The notes under the pieces: generated by a model
What the model was told of the DNA's origin: nothing
Database searches by the model: none
Seen by the model: the letters and a program-made list of their open reading frames with translations, nothing else
NCBI GenBank assembly: GCA_030583865.1
Contig: CP129479.1
Coordinates: 2,318,819 to 2,382,818 of the forward strand
DNA: 64,000 bases
Origin: Thermodesulfobacteriota bacterium
GTDB taxonomy: Bacteria > Desulfobacterota > GWC2-55-46
Direction of reading: 5' to 3'
In this document: in pieces, positions 1 through 8,102 of the stretch
Layout of the letters: each line of letters starts with the position of its first letter
How positions within the stretch are numbered: position 1 is the first letter of the stretch
Translations under genes and position numbers: made by a program

Positions 1-466
1 AGGAAGCCATCTCCTTATTGACCGCGCCCGAGAGGTCCCTGAACCTCCTTGCGAGCGCGTTCTCCGGCACTATGCCGAGTCCGACCTCGTTTGATACGGC
101 GACCACGCTTGAGGCGGACTCTTTGCACGCCATTGCGAGCGCCCCTGCCTCGTCCAATATATCCCTGTCAGAAAGGCCCCGGGAGATTAAATTCGTTATC
201 CACAGCGTAAGGCAATCTATTACCACGGCGCATCCCGGGCCGAGCGACGATACCCTCTTGCCCAGCTCCTTACCCTCTTCGATAGTCTCCCATTCCGCGC
301 CGCGCTCCTCCCTGTGCCTCCGTATCCTCTCATCCATCTCCGGGTCGAGGGCCTCGGCTGTAGCTATGTAGACCTTCCTCCCGGGCAGGTTCGAGGCGAG
401 GCCGAGCGCGAACGCGCTCTTGCCGGAACGCGCGCCGCCGATGACGAAAGAGAACTCTCCCGGCAT
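1..466 (-). CDS. cobU: CobU: adenosylcobinamide kinase / adenosylcobinamide-phosphate guanylyltransferase (C-terminus cut by window start)
   Basis: Reading the minus strand from 466 gives MPGEFSFVIGGARSGKS, with the Walker A loop GGARSGKS at residues 10-17 that is typical of CobU/CobP. Downstream come the conserved VIDCLTLWITNL and VSNEVGLGIVP segments. The enzyme phosphorylates adenosylcobinamide and attaches GMP from GTP during assembly of the B12 nucleotide loop in the cytoplasm. The start codon overlaps the cobO stop by one base (TGATG), so the two genes are translationally coupled. About 155 residues are visible and the C-terminus lies outside the window. Identity is well supported by motifs and by the cobO/riboswitch context. 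Confidence 0.93.
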   Translation of the reverse strand, partial: MPGEFSFVIGGARSGKSAFALGLASNLPGRKVYIATAEALDPEMDERIRRHREERGAEWETIEEGKELGKRVSSLGPGCAVVIDCLTLWITNLISRGLSDRDILDEAGALAMACKESASSVVAVSNEVGLGIVPENALARRFRDLSGAVNKEMAS

Positions 467-993
467 CAGAACTCTATCCCCTTCCTCGCCTGCACCCCGT
501 GGTCGAACGGGTGCTTTATCTTGAGCATCTCGGTTACGTAGTCAGCCGCCTTCACAAGCTCCAGGGGCGCGTTCCTTCCGGTAAGGACGACTTCGAGAGA
601 GGCCGGCCTTGAATCGAAAAAGCCGAGCACGTCGTCAGCGCTTATCCAGCCGCCGTTCACGGCAGACATTATCTCGTCGAAGACCGCGAGGCCGTAGCCG
701 CCTTCCGACAGCTTGTCCTTTGCCGCCTCGTAGGTCCCCACAACGGACGCCTTGACCGCCTGTAGGTCGGTCTTCCCGCCTGTGAACATGGGATGACGCA
801 CATCGGACCGGACAAGGTCCACCCCGAGACTCCTCAGGCTCTCCTTTTCGCCGGACGAGGCCTTCTCCTCCTTGAAGAACTGTATAAAAAGCACCTTCAT
901 GCCCTGGCCGGCGGCCCTGGCCGCGAGCCCCACAGCGGCGGTAGTCTTCCCCTTGCCTTCGCCGGTATAAATGTGAACCAGACCACGCTCCAT
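466..993 (-). CDS. cobO: CobO/BtuR: cob(I)yrinic acid a,c-diamide adenosyltransferase
   Basis: The protein opens MERGLVHIYTGEGKGKTTAA, with the P-loop GEGKGKTT (residues 11-18) diagnostic of the CobA/CobO/BtuR adenosyltransferase family. VFDEIMSAVNGGW and VLTGRNAP follow, also family signatures. It transfers the 5'-deoxyadenosyl group of ATP to the Co(I) corrinoid. At about 175 residues it has the usual length. I chose the ATG at 993 because GGAGG lies five bases upstream; an in-frame ATG at 1005 would add four residues but has a weaker ribosome site. It is first in a two-gene unit with cobU, behind a cobalamin riboswitch, so repression by adenosylcobalamin is expected. Confidence 0.93.
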   Translation of the reverse strand: MERGLVHIYTGEGKGKTTAAVGLAARAAGQGMKVLFIQFFKEEKASSGEKESLRSLGVDLVRSDVRHPMFTGGKTDLQAVKASVVGTYEAAKDKLSEGGYGLAVFDEIMSAVNGGWISADDVLGFFDSRPASLEVVLTGRNAPLELVKAADYVTEMLKIKHPFDHGVQARKGIEF

Positions 994-1131
994 GCGGACC
1001 TCCATTTACGGTCTCAAATGCCGGAAATGAGAAAACCCGGCCTTCTCTTCCGAAGGACGGGTCACGGGCAAGCCATGCGCCACAATCATGCTTCCAGCGC
1101 CTGCCGACCCTCTCCCTCGGAAGGTCTTCGA

Positions 1132-1288
1132 AAAAGCTCCGGCAGGTCTCCTGGCTCGCGGGTCTTCCTACTCCCTCGCCCTTCCCGGCCAAGGCCAGTG
1201 GATCCGCAAGGTTTCGTCGCCGCTCACAGTTGCGGGGCAGCTCCCGTTTTTACGGGAATTCCCTATTGGCCCGGCTGAGAGGCAGAAG
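1132..1288 (-). promoter_or_regulatory. Cobalamin (AdoCbl) riboswitch upstream of cobO-cobU
   Basis: On the minus strand the region contains the conserved blocks of the cobalamin aptamer in order: GCTGCCCCGCAACTGTGAGC (about 1226-1245), a CACTGG segment near 1198, GGGAAGG near 1180, and the B12 box AGCCAGGAGACCTGCC at about 1138-1153. Order and spacing match the known family. It lies about 140 bases upstream of the cobO start, so ligand binding probably shuts off cobO-cobU transcription or translation. The exact expression platform was not worked out. Confidence 0.92.
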
Positions 1289-1289
1289 A

Positions 1290-1380
1290 CTTTTGAGAGA
1301 ACCTTTTTGTAAAAAGGTTCTCTCAAACTCTTTTTGAAGGGGGTCTGGGGGAAACTTTCTACAGAAAGTTTCCCCCAAAA
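1290..1380. repeat. Two adjacent long hairpins upstream of the cobalamin riboswitch
   Basis: Two near-perfect inverted repeats lie side by side. One has arms GAGAGAACCTTTTT and AAAAAGGTTCTCTC around 1294-1325. The other has arms GGGGGAAACTTTCT and AGAAAGTTTCCCCC at about 1348-1377. The second is followed by a third partial AAAAGGTTCTT. No coding capacity is evident. They may end transcription approaching from either side or be a repetitive extragenic element. No second copy was noticed in this window. Confidence 0.6.
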
Positions 1381-1470
1381 GGTTCTTCAGCCTCCAAGCG
1401 GGCACCGGTGCGTCGAGTTTCGCGTAAGGCTAACAGGTTGCCCGGGGGCAGTCAAGGGAAAAGCTTTTAA

Positions 1471-1616
1471 AGGCAACCTCTAAAAACTAGAGATTTTTCA
1501 CGCACTCAAGGAAAGCCGGGAATAAAAAGCGGGGCATATATGATTAATATGTGAGCATCTTTATTCACGGCCTGACACAGAATCCGGGGAAAAGATCACT
1601 TTTTAGAGGTTGCCTA
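1471..1616. repeat. Repeat family A, copy 1: MITE-like element with perfect 16-bp terminal inverted repeats
   Basis: The element begins AGGCAACCTCTAAAAA (1471-1486) and ends with its exact reverse complement TTTTTAGAGGTTGCCT (1600-1615). The interior holds CACGGCCTGACACAG and GGGGAAAAGATCA, which recur in the copies at 26371-26474 and, inverted, at 46605-46754. It has no open reading frame. Its right edge supplies the TAG stop of the adjacent minus-strand isomerase gene (1614-1616). The size and ends fit a non-autonomous transposable element or a REP-type sequence; no flanking target duplication is obvious. Confidence 0.75.
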
Positions 1617-2387
1617 CAGGTAGCGCCTGACCGCCTCGATGGCCCGGAACATGGCGTCCTCGCCGTGCGGCTCGATCGTGTAGACGGGGTCTTTAGTATA
1701 TTTCGAGAGGAGGTCCATGAACCTTTCGAAGTCTATCGAGCCGTCGCCTATGGGGAGGTGGTCGTCGCGCTTTCCGTGGTTGTCGTGCAAATGGACCTCG
1801 GCGACCCTCGGGCCGAGCGCGGCGAACCATTCCTCGAAATCCACCTCCGAGAAGACCCTCATGTGGCCGGCGTCCAGGCAGATCCCCAGGTTCGGGGAGG
1901 GTAATTCATCCATGAGAAGCCTCAAGGTCGAAGGCTCCCTCTCGAATATGTTCTCCACGGCAATAACGGTACCTATGCGCTCTGCCCTTTTGACGAACTC
2001 AGGCCAGGTCTTGAGGCTCTGAGAGAGCCAGAGGTCCTTATCCCCCTTGTATTTGCGCTCGTGGTAGCCGGCATGGAGGACCACTGTCCTGGGCTTCAAA
2101 ATCTCCACCACCCCGAAGAGCCTGTCATAAACGCCGACGGTCAGTAACCTCGTCTTCTCTTCCCTGCTCCCGGGGTTAAGGTCGATGTAAGGGCCGTGGA
2201 CTGTAATCGTGAGCCCCTTTTCCGCGAAGGCGTCGCGTATGCGCTCAAGGTCCCTTGGCCTGGCCTCCTCGATGAAGAAGGCGTCCATGAATATCTCGGG
2301 GTTGATGCCCAGGTCCATGAGGCGTCCGGTCTTTTCGAGCAGATACGGATAGGGCACATGTACCTGCACTCTTTTCCTGTCTCCCAT
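1614..2387 (-). CDS. Sugar phosphate isomerase/epimerase-like TIM-barrel protein (AP endonuclease 2 superfamily)
   Basis: A 257-residue protein with the fold signatures of the xylose-isomerase-like TIM barrel family. Candidate metal ligands appear in the usual order: Glu in TVIAVENIFERE, Asp and His in GICLDAGHM, His in EVHLHDNHG with DGSIDF, and Glu in the final YTIEPHGED. Substrate cannot be told from sequence; relatives include sugar isomerases and endonuclease IV-like proteins. The ATG at 2387 is preferred because GAGGT sits just upstream; an in-frame ATG at 2459 would add 24 residues that look unlike the domain. The gene is divergent from the GntR regulator, which could control it. Its stop codon lies in the terminal repeat of family A. 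Confidence 0.8.
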   Translation of the reverse strand: MGDRKRVQVHVPYPYLLEKTGRLMDLGINPEIFMDAFFIEEARPRDLERIRDAFAEKGLTITVHGPYIDLNPGSREEKTRLLTVGVYDRLFGVVEILKPRTVVLHAGYHERKYKGDKDLWLSQSLKTWPEFVKRAERIGTVIAVENIFEREPSTLRLLMDELPSPNLGICLDAGHMRVFSEVDFEEWFAALGPRVAEVHLHDNHGKRDDHLPIGDGSIDFERFMDLLSKYTKDPVYTIEPHGEDAMFRAIEAVRRYL

Positions 2388-2554
2388 TACCTCGAGCACA
2401 CCTTTCCGTCCGGACTCAAAATAAACATTAAACCTGAAATGATGGCCGGGCGCAAGCAATTCCGGGCGAACGGGTCCGTTCGCCCGGAGCCCGGCCCGCC
2501 GTCAATACATGCCCTGCTCCCCTCCCAGGCAGACTGCCTTAACCCCGAAAACGC

Positions 2555-2584
2555 TTGACTTTTCGCTATGTATACAGTATACAT
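2555..2584 (+). promoter_or_regulatory. Sigma70-type promoter with overlapping perfect palindromic operator for the GntR gene
   Basis: TTGACT (2555-2560) and TATACA (2578-2583) are separated by exactly 17 bases, a good housekeeping promoter. The perfect palindrome ATGTATAC-A-GTATACAT (2568-2584) covers the spacer and the whole -10 box. GntR/FCD regulators commonly bind short palindromes in their own promoters, so autorepression by the downstream gene product is inferred. The same site could influence the divergent isomerase gene. Confidence 0.7.
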
Positions 2585-2756
2585 TAATATCAAATGGACT
2601 GTGTTCTTGCCGCAGGCGGCCGGGTACCAGGGCTCCCGGAAGGGCCCGCACGGCAAAAAGCGGGCGATTGGGTCTGCTTCCATCTTTAAAAAGCCCCGCC
2701 CCGGAGAGCAGGGAGGATTAACCCTGAATCTACCCACCAGAACCCGATTGACTGAA

Positions 2757-3446
2757 ATGGAAAAGATAAAGGTGCTTGATTACCCGGTGGAGAGGCCCCT
2801 CACACTGAGGGAACGGATAGTGGACTTCATAAAGGACTCCATCGTCACAGGCCGCCTTAAGCCCGGCGAAAGGGTCCCGGAGCAGGAGATAGCCGCAAGC
2901 TTCGGCATATCGAGGACACCTATCCGCGAGGCCTTCCGCCAGCTCGAGAGCGAAGGCTTCATCTCGGTCGTGCCCAGGAAGGGCGCGGTAGTAAGCCCTA
3001 TAACCGACAAGGACGTAAGCGAGTTCTACGAGATAAAGGGCCTCCTCGAGGGCTACGCCGCGAGGACCGCCTGCGGGAAGCTCTCGGACAAGGACATCGA
3101 GAGGCTCGAATCCCTTAACGCGAAGATGGAAAAATGCGCGGAAAGGGGCGACGTGAAGAACTTCTTCCGGCTCGACAACCAGTTCCACGACACCTTCCTA
3201 GTCTCCTGCGGGAATGACAAGCTCTGCGCCACGGTGCACCACCTTGTCCGGCAGTTCGAGAGGTTCAGGATAACCGCGCTCTCGCTCCCGGGCCGCATGT
3301 CCGACTCGGTGCGGCAGCACAAGGACATAATAGAAGCGTTCAGGCAGAAAGACTCGTCCCTCATAGAGTCGCTCGTGAGGGCGAACGCCGAGAGGGGCAG
3401 GGACGTGCTCGTAAACGAGATCACACAGAAGAGGGTCCAGGCATGA
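2757..3446 (+). CDS. GntR-family transcriptional regulator, FadR/FCD subfamily
   Basis: A 229-residue protein with an N-terminal winged helix-turn-helix (about residues 12-75, including EQEIAASFGISRTPIREA and the wing RKGAVV) and a C-terminal all-helical FCD ligand domain. FCD metal-site residues are partly visible: DNQFHDTF and RQHKDII. The position where a last His is usual reads RANAERG, so metal binding is uncertain. The ATG at 2757 places the HTH at normal distance; a GGAGGA lies further upstream near 2712, so an earlier TTG/CTG start is possible. It probably senses a small carboxylic acid or sugar acid and represses from the palindrome at 2568-2584. The next gene overlaps by four bases. 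Confidence 0.88.
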   Translation: MEKIKVLDYPVERPLTLRERIVDFIKDSIVTGRLKPGERVPEQEIAASFGISRTPIREAFRQLESEGFISVVPRKGAVVSPITDKDVSEFYEIKGLLEGYAARTACGKLSDKDIERLESLNAKMEKCAERGDVKNFFRLDNQFHDTFLVSCGNDKLCATVHHLVRQFERFRITALSLPGRMSDSVRQHKDIIEAFRQKDSSLIESLVRANAERGRDVLVNEITQKRVQA

Positions 3447-3709
3447 GTCTTATAACCAACCGCGAGGCGGCCGCGAGGCTCGCAAGGACCATAGTCTCCG
3501 ACATAGCCATCTACAACAAGGAAAAGATCCTCGAAGGCATAAAGAACGACAACATCTTCGACCTCCTCGAAAAGGAGATCAACGAGGGGCTCGAGCTCTA
3601 CAGGAGCAGGGTGGCCCCGGACCTCGACAAGAAGAACGGCCTGTACAACCGGGCCATCGTGGACATCCTCATAAAAAGGAACGGCAATATCGAGTCCGGG
3701 ATCTGGTAG
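3443..3709 (+). CDS. Conserved-looking small protein of unknown function (88 aa)
   Basis: The start overlaps the GntR stop as ATGA, so it is probably co-translated with the regulator. The 88-residue product is charged, predicted helical, without signal peptide, Cys pairs or membrane segments. It contains EKILEGIKNDNIFDLLEKE followed by LYRSRVAPDLDKKNG. Base composition and codon use match the neighbours. I do not recognise a family. Operon position suggests a link with the regulator or with rluD downstream, but no function can be assigned. Confidence 0.75.
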   Translation: MSLITNREAAARLARTIVSDIAIYNKEKILEGIKNDNIFDLLEKEINEGLELYRSRVAPDLDKKNGLYNRAIVDILIKRNGNIESGIW

Positions 3710-3790
3710 CCCCTTTTCGCTTTCTTCAAGGCCCCGCGCATGGTACCGGGCAGCCGCCCGTAAAACTCTCTCCCGCGGTCTGATTCTTTG

Positions 3791-4777
3791 ATGGGAAAAA
3801 TCAGCACCTTCACGGTAACGCCCGAGAAATCCCGGCAAAGGGTCGACGTATTTTTATCGTCCATGATGCCCGAAGTCACCCGTTCGCGCATGAAGGCCCT
3901 TTCGGAGGAAGGAAGGGTCCTTGTGAACGGGAAGCCCGTGAAGGCCGGGCACAAGGTCCGTGAAAACGATTCAGTACAGGTCTCCTTGCCGGAGCGGGCC
4001 CCGGAGTACCCGGAGCCCGAGGACATGCCCCTAGACATACTCTACGAGGACAAGGACATAATCGTCGTAAACAAGCCCGCGGGCATGGCGGTCCACCCCG
4101 GCGCCGGGAGGACAAGCGGGACTCTCGTGAACGCGCTCCTCCACCACACCGGCCCCGGCGGGCTTGCCTTGACCGGCGCGCCTCTCCGCCCCGGCATAGT
4201 GCACAGGCTGGACAGGGACACGACCGGGTCGCTCGCGGTCGCCAAAAACGACAGGAGCTATCTTTCCCTTGCAAGGCAGCTAAAAGAGCGTAGCGCGAGG
4301 AGGAGGTACATAGCGCTCGTCTGGGGCTCGTTCAAGGACGACGAGGGCTCGATAGACCTCGCCATAGGCAGGGACCCCGTGCAGAGGAAAAAGATCTCCA
4401 CGAGGGCAAGGATAAAGAGGCGCGCGGTCACGAGGTACAAGGTGCTCAAGAGGTTCCCGCTCATGACGCTCCTTGAGCTAAGGCTCGAGACCGGGAGGAC
4501 GCACCAGATAAGGGTGCATTTGAACGCCGTGCACCACCCCGTGGTCGGCGACCAGGTCTACGGGAAACGGGCCATTCCGCCCGCGCTCCCCAAGGCCGCT
4601 ACGGACGTCCTCAAGGGCATAAGACGGCAGATGCTCCATGCCTGGTCGCTCGGCATAGAGCACCCGGCGACCGGCGAGCACATGGAGTTCAGGGCGCCGA
4701 TACCGCCGGACATGCAAAGGCTCGTCAACGCGCTTGAAAAGGGATCGGAACCCGAATGCGGACACTTAACGGCATAA
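3791..4777 (+). CDS. rluD: RluD-family 23S rRNA pseudouridine synthase
   Basis: A 328-residue protein with an N-terminal S4 RNA-binding domain (about residues 15-70, RQRVDVFLSSMMPEVTRSRM) and the RluA-type catalytic domain. The catalytic motif HRLDRDTTG is at 138-146 with Asp141 as nucleophile; GRTHQIRVHL and VGDQVYG follow as expected. It isomerises specific uridines of 23S rRNA (positions 1911/1915/1917 in RluD proper). ATG 3791 directly follows an in-frame TTG. The 3' end overlaps pgeF by 22 bases, a common pairing in many bacteria. RluD versus a close RluA-type paralogue cannot be fully settled. Confidence 0.9.
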   Translation: MGKISTFTVTPEKSRQRVDVFLSSMMPEVTRSRMKALSEEGRVLVNGKPVKAGHKVRENDSVQVSLPERAPEYPEPEDMPLDILYEDKDIIVVNKPAGMAVHPGAGRTSGTLVNALLHHTGPGGLALTGAPLRPGIVHRLDRDTTGSLAVAKNDRSYLSLARQLKERSARRRYIALVWGSFKDDEGSIDLAIGRDPVQRKKISTRARIKRRAVTRYKVLKRFPLMTLLELRLETGRTHQIRVHLNAVHHPVVGDQVYGKRAIPPALPKAATDVLKGIRRQMLHAWSLGIEHPATGEHMEFRAPIPPDMQRLVNALEKGSEPECGHLTA

Positions 4778-5538
4778 CATACCTCTCGTCGCACGTATTC
4801 GACGAAGGGGTTGCCCACGGCTTCCTCACGAGGAAGGGGGGCGTAAGCGCGCCCCCGTATGAAAGCCTCAACTTCGGCGAGCGGGAAGCCGATAAGAGGG
4901 AACACGTCGACGAGAACAGGAAACGGGTGCTCGCCGCGTTCGGCGCGGGCTCGCTTTTTACTATAAACCAGGTGCATGGAGCCTCGGTCTTCCGCCTGGG
5001 GCCCGACGCCCCGCTTGCCCCGCCCGATGCGGACGCGATAATCACGGCAGAGGAAGGGGCCGCCATAGGCATACTCACAGCCGACTGCCTTCCGGTGCTC
5101 CTCTTCGACCCGGTGAACCGAGCGGTCTCCGCCGTACACGCCGGATGGAGAGGGACCGCGCTCGGGGTCACGCTCAATGCAGTAAGGGAGATGGGGAAGG
5201 CCTTCGGCACAAAGCCCCGCGACCTCAAGGCCGCCATAGGGCCGTCCATAGGGCCGTGCTGCTATTCGGTCGGCGAGAACGTCTACGAGGAATTCAGGGC
5301 AGAGGGCAGGTCGCTCGACTCGTTCATCTCGCTCGACGACGGCCTGAGGCTCGACCTCGGGGCCGAGAACATAAGCCAGCTCCTGAGCCTCGGCGTGGGG
5401 CAGCGTAATATAAGCGGCTCCGCCCCGTGCACGTCCTGCTCCGGGGACTTTTTCTCGTACAGGCGGGACCAGGGCAGGACCGGCAGGCAGCTGAGCTTCA
5501 TAATGCTCGTGGCCCGCGGCGGGGCGGCAGGACGATGA
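4756..5538 (+). CDS. pgeF: PgeF/YfiH: peptidoglycan editing factor, laccase-domain protein
   Basis: A 260-residue protein of the multicopper-polyphenol-oxidase-like DUF152 family. The metal-binding triad is present: His74 in NQVHGA, Cys111 in TADCLPVLL and His128 in VHAGWRG. The C-terminal CTSCSGDFFSYRRD is also typical. Members remove mis-incorporated residues from UDP-MurNAc peptides or act on purine nucleosides. The gene overlaps both neighbours (rluD by 22 bases, coaE by ATGA), so it belongs to a compact operon. Confidence 0.9.
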   Translation: MRTLNGITYLSSHVFDEGVAHGFLTRKGGVSAPPYESLNFGEREADKREHVDENRKRVLAAFGAGSLFTINQVHGASVFRLGPDAPLAPPDADAIITAEEGAAIGILTADCLPVLLFDPVNRAVSAVHAGWRGTALGVTLNAVREMGKAFGTKPRDLKAAIGPSIGPCCYSVGENVYEEFRAEGRSLDSFISLDDGLRLDLGAENISQLLSLGVGQRNISGSAPCTSCSGDFFSYRRDQGRTGRQLSFIMLVARGGAAGR

Positions 5539-6158
5539 TAGTAGGCCTCACGGGCGGCATAGCCACCGGCAAGAGCCTGGTCTCGGCGGAGCTCAAGCGG
5601 CTCGGGGCAAAAGTCATCGACGCGGACGAGATAGCGCGCGAGGTGGTGGAGCCTGGAAAACCGGCCTATGTAGAGATAATAGCGGAGTTCGGAAGCCCGG
5701 TCCTTAACCCCGACGCTACCATCAACAGGAAGGCCCTGGCCGAAAGGGTCTTCTCCGATAAAGAGGCGCTCGCGAAGCTTAACGGGATCACTCATCCGAG
5801 AATACGGATGAGGATACGGGAGAGGATACGCGAGGAGATGGCCCGGGCAGGGACGGACGAGCTCGTGGTCATCGACGTGCCGCTCCTCCTCGAGGGGCCC
5901 TTGAAAGACGAGGTTGACAGGATAATAGTAGTCTATGCCGACGAGGAAAGACAGCTGGAGAGGCTCGCGAAAAGGAACGGCGCGTCAAGGGAGGAAGCTC
6001 TCCGAAGGCTTGCTTCCCAGATGCCCGTAAGCGAGAAGCTCAAGTACGCGGACTACGTGATAGATAATAACGGAGCGATAGAGGAGACCCTCTCCAGGGC
6101 GCGGGAGCTCTTCGGGGAGCTCGCAAGCGCCCTTAAAACCGGAAAAAAAGGCACTTGA
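5535..6158 (+). CDS. coaE: Dephospho-CoA kinase
   Basis: The protein begins MIVGLTGGIATGKS with the P-loop GGIATGKS at 7-14, followed by DADEIAREVV, the signature of CoaE. VIDVPLLLEG and QLERLAKRNG complete the kinase core. It phosphorylates the 3'-hydroxyl of dephospho-CoA, the last step of coenzyme A synthesis. The ATG at 5535 overlaps the pgeF stop (ATGATAG). Length of 207 residues is normal. Its stop codon lies inside the -35 box of the rho promoter. Confidence 0.95.
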   Translation: MIVGLTGGIATGKSLVSAELKRLGAKVIDADEIAREVVEPGKPAYVEIIAEFGSPVLNPDATINRKALAERVFSDKEALAKLNGITHPRIRMRIRERIREEMARAGTDELVVIDVPLLLEGPLKDEVDRIIVVYADEERQLERLAKRNGASREEALRRLASQMPVSEKLKYADYVIDNNGAIEETLSRARELFGELASALKTGKKGT

Positions 6159-6183
6159 CAGCCCATTTCAGCCGTGTTAAAGT
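6155..6183 (+). promoter_or_regulatory. Promoter of rho, overlapping the coaE stop codon, with a ~170-base leader
   Basis: TTGACA (6155-6160) and TAAAGT (6178-6183) are spaced by 17 bases. The -35 overlaps the coaE stop. The rho start is 178 bases further on, so the mRNA would have a long leader. rho leaders are autoregulated by Rho itself in other bacteria; this is inference here. No strong hairpin was seen in 6190-6340, which holds short pyrimidine-rich stretches. Confidence 0.6.
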
Positions 6184-6360
6184 TGAGATACCTTTCAAAA
6201 TATAGTTCAACATTACTGCTGCCCTCAAAGCTACAATCCGAAAGATTTAAGCCCAGAGGAAAACAAACCCATTACATGACCCGCTTCAAAATCGCAAAAG
6301 GCCTGGAGTAAGACCGCTTACCCCTATTTCATCTTCACAACACCCTTCACAGGAGTACAT

Positions 6361-7626
6361 ATGAACCTCAAGGAATTAAAGGAAAAAAAGATAAACGAGC
6401 TCACATCGCTCGCGAAGAAATATAACATAGAATCCGCGTCCAGCATGAGAAAGCAGGACCTCATCTTCGCGCTCCTCCAGTCGCAGAGCGAGCAGAACGG
6501 GATGATATACGGAGAGGGCGTGCTGGAAACGCTCCCGGACGGCTTCGGCTTCCTCCGCGCGCCGGACTATAACTACCTGCCCGGGCCTGACGACATATAC
6601 GTATCTCCCTCGCAGATACGGAGGTTCAACCTCCGGACCGGCGACATAGTCTCGGGCCAGATACGGCCGCCCAAGGAGGGCGAGAGGTACTTCGCGCTCC
6701 TCAAGGTCGAAAAGGTAAACTACGAGGACCCCGAGGTCGCAAGGGACAAGATCCTCTTCGACAACCTCACGCCGCTCTATCCACAGGAAAAGATACACCT
6801 GGAATTGAAGAGCGAGGCAAAGGGCGCCCCGAGCGACATATCGATGAGGATAATGGACCTCTTCACCCCCATCGGAAAGGGGCAAAGGGGCCTCATAGTC
6901 TCCCCGCCCAGGGCCGGCAAGACCATCCTCCTCCAGAAGATAGCCAACTCCATTACCACGAACCACCCGGAAGTCGTCCTCCTCGTTCTCCTCATAGACG
7001 AGCGGCCCGAAGAGGTGACCGACATGCAGCGCTCCGTTAACGGCGAGGTCATAAGCTCGACCTTCGACGAGCCCGCGCAAAGGCACGTCCAGGTGGCCGA
7101 GATGATAATAGAGAAGGCGAAGAGGCTCGTCGAGCACCAGAAGGACGTCGTCATACTGCTCGACTCAATAACGAGGCTCGCGAGGGCCTATAACGCGGTA
7201 GTGCCGCCGAGCGGCAAGGTCCTCTCGGGCGGCGTCGACTCGAACGCGCTCCACAAGCCCAAGAGGTTTTTCGGCGCGGCGAGGAACATCGAGGAGGGCG
7301 GAAGCCTCACCATCATAGCGACGGCCCTCATAGACACCGGAAGCCGCATGGACGAGGTCATCTTCGAGGAGTTCAAGGGTACCGGCAACATGGAAATAGT
7401 CCTCGACAGGAAGCTCGCTGAGAGGAGGATCTTCCCGGCCATAGACCTCAACAAGTCGGGTACGAGGAAGGAGGACCTCCTCCTTACGAAAGAGGCGCTC
7501 AACAGGATATGGATACTCCGGAAGGTGCTCCAGCCTCTGAACCCCATCGAGTCGATGGAGTTCCTGCTCGATAAGATACAGAGCACGCCCAGCAACAAGG
7601 CCTTCCTAGATTCCATGAGCAGGTAG
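6361..7626 (+). CDS. rho: Transcription termination factor Rho
   Basis: A 421-residue protein with the Rho N-terminal helix bundle ([21 protein letters not shown]), the cold-shock-like RNA-binding domain ([32 protein letters not shown]) and the RecA-type ATPase domain. Walker A is PPRAGKT at about residue 180, followed by [12 protein letters not shown] and the Q/R-loop segments [21 protein letters not shown]. It is a hexameric RNA helicase that ends transcription. A strong intrinsic terminator follows. There is no long insertion between the N-terminal and RNA-binding domains. Confidence 0.98.
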   Translation: MNLKELKEKKINELTSLAKKYNIESASSMRKQDLIFALLQSQSEQNGMIYGEGVLETLPDGFGFLRAPDYNYLPGPDDIYVSPSQIRRFNLRTGDIVSGQIRPPKEGERYFALLKVEKVNYEDPEVARDKILFDNLTPLYPQEKIHLELKSEAKGAPSDISMRIMDLFTPIGKGQRGLIVSPPRAGKTILLQKIANSITTNHPEVVLLVLLIDERPEEVTDMQRSVNGEVISSTFDEPAQRHVQVAEMIIEKAKRLVEHQKDVVILLDSITRLARAYNAVVPPSGKVLSGGVDSNALHKPKRFFGAARNIEEGGSLTIIATALIDTGSRMDEVIFEEFKGTGNMEIVLDRKLAERRIFPAIDLNKSGTRKEDLLLTKEALNRIWILRKVLQPLNPIESMEFLLDKIQSTPSNKAFLDSMSR

Positions 7627-7654
7627 GCGCACCACGCTAAAAAAGAGGCAATCC

Positions 7655-7691
7655 AGGCCTGCCCGCGCCTTTTCGGGCGGGCCTTCCTTTT
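7655..7691 (+). terminator. Rho-independent terminator after rho
   Basis: An inverted repeat GGCCTGCCCG / CGGGCGGGCC with loop CGCCTTTT is followed by TTCCTTTT. It sits 30 bases behind the rho stop and separates rho from rpmE. Confidence 0.8.
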
Positions 7692-7876
7692 ATGTTGAAA
7701 TCCAGGCATATAGTTGCTATTATGTGCTATTACGCTTGGCCGGGAAGGGTCTTCCCCGGCATTTCCGCCCCCGGATAACGGGGCGGTATTAGCAGAGTTG
7801 CCGAAAAAAAACATTTGCTCGCCCGCACATCGAAAGAGATGGAAAGCGCTGCGAGGCATTATCAGGAGGGAAGAAG

Positions 7877-8089
7877 ATGAAAGAGGGAATACACCCCGCC
7901 TACAACGAGACAAAGATACACTGCGCGTGCGGGAACGTGGTCGCAACCGGCTCGACGAAGAAGGACATATCGGTCGAGATATGCTCCAACTGCCATCCCT
8001 TCTACACCGGGGAGCAGAAATTCCTCGACACCGCCGGGAAGATCGAGAAGTTCAGGAAGAAGTACCAGAAGCACGCGAAACAGGCCTGA
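7877..8089 (+). CDS. rpmE: 50S ribosomal protein L31 (zinc-binding type)
   Basis: The 70-residue product [19 protein letters not shown]... carries the four-cysteine zinc form of L31, with CACG (16-19) and CSNCHPF (about 37-43), and ends in the Lys-rich tail [13 protein letters not shown]. It is a surface protein of the large ribosomal subunit at the inter-subunit bridge. GGAGGGAAGA precedes the ATG. The Cys-containing form is generally replaced under zinc starvation in bacteria that also have a Cys-free paralogue; none is in this window. It is followed closely by thyX. Confidence 0.97.
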   Translation: MKEGIHPAYNETKIHCACGNVVATGSTKKDISVEICSNCHPFYTGEQKFLDTAGKIEKFRKKYQKHAKQA

Positions 8090-8102
8090 GCCCGGAGGTC
8101 CG

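Noticed and set aside
1290-1380. Reading the paired hairpins as part of the cobalamin aptamer
   Set aside because: The conserved aptamer blocks are complete within 1132-1288; the hairpins lie outside and have A/T-rich arms.
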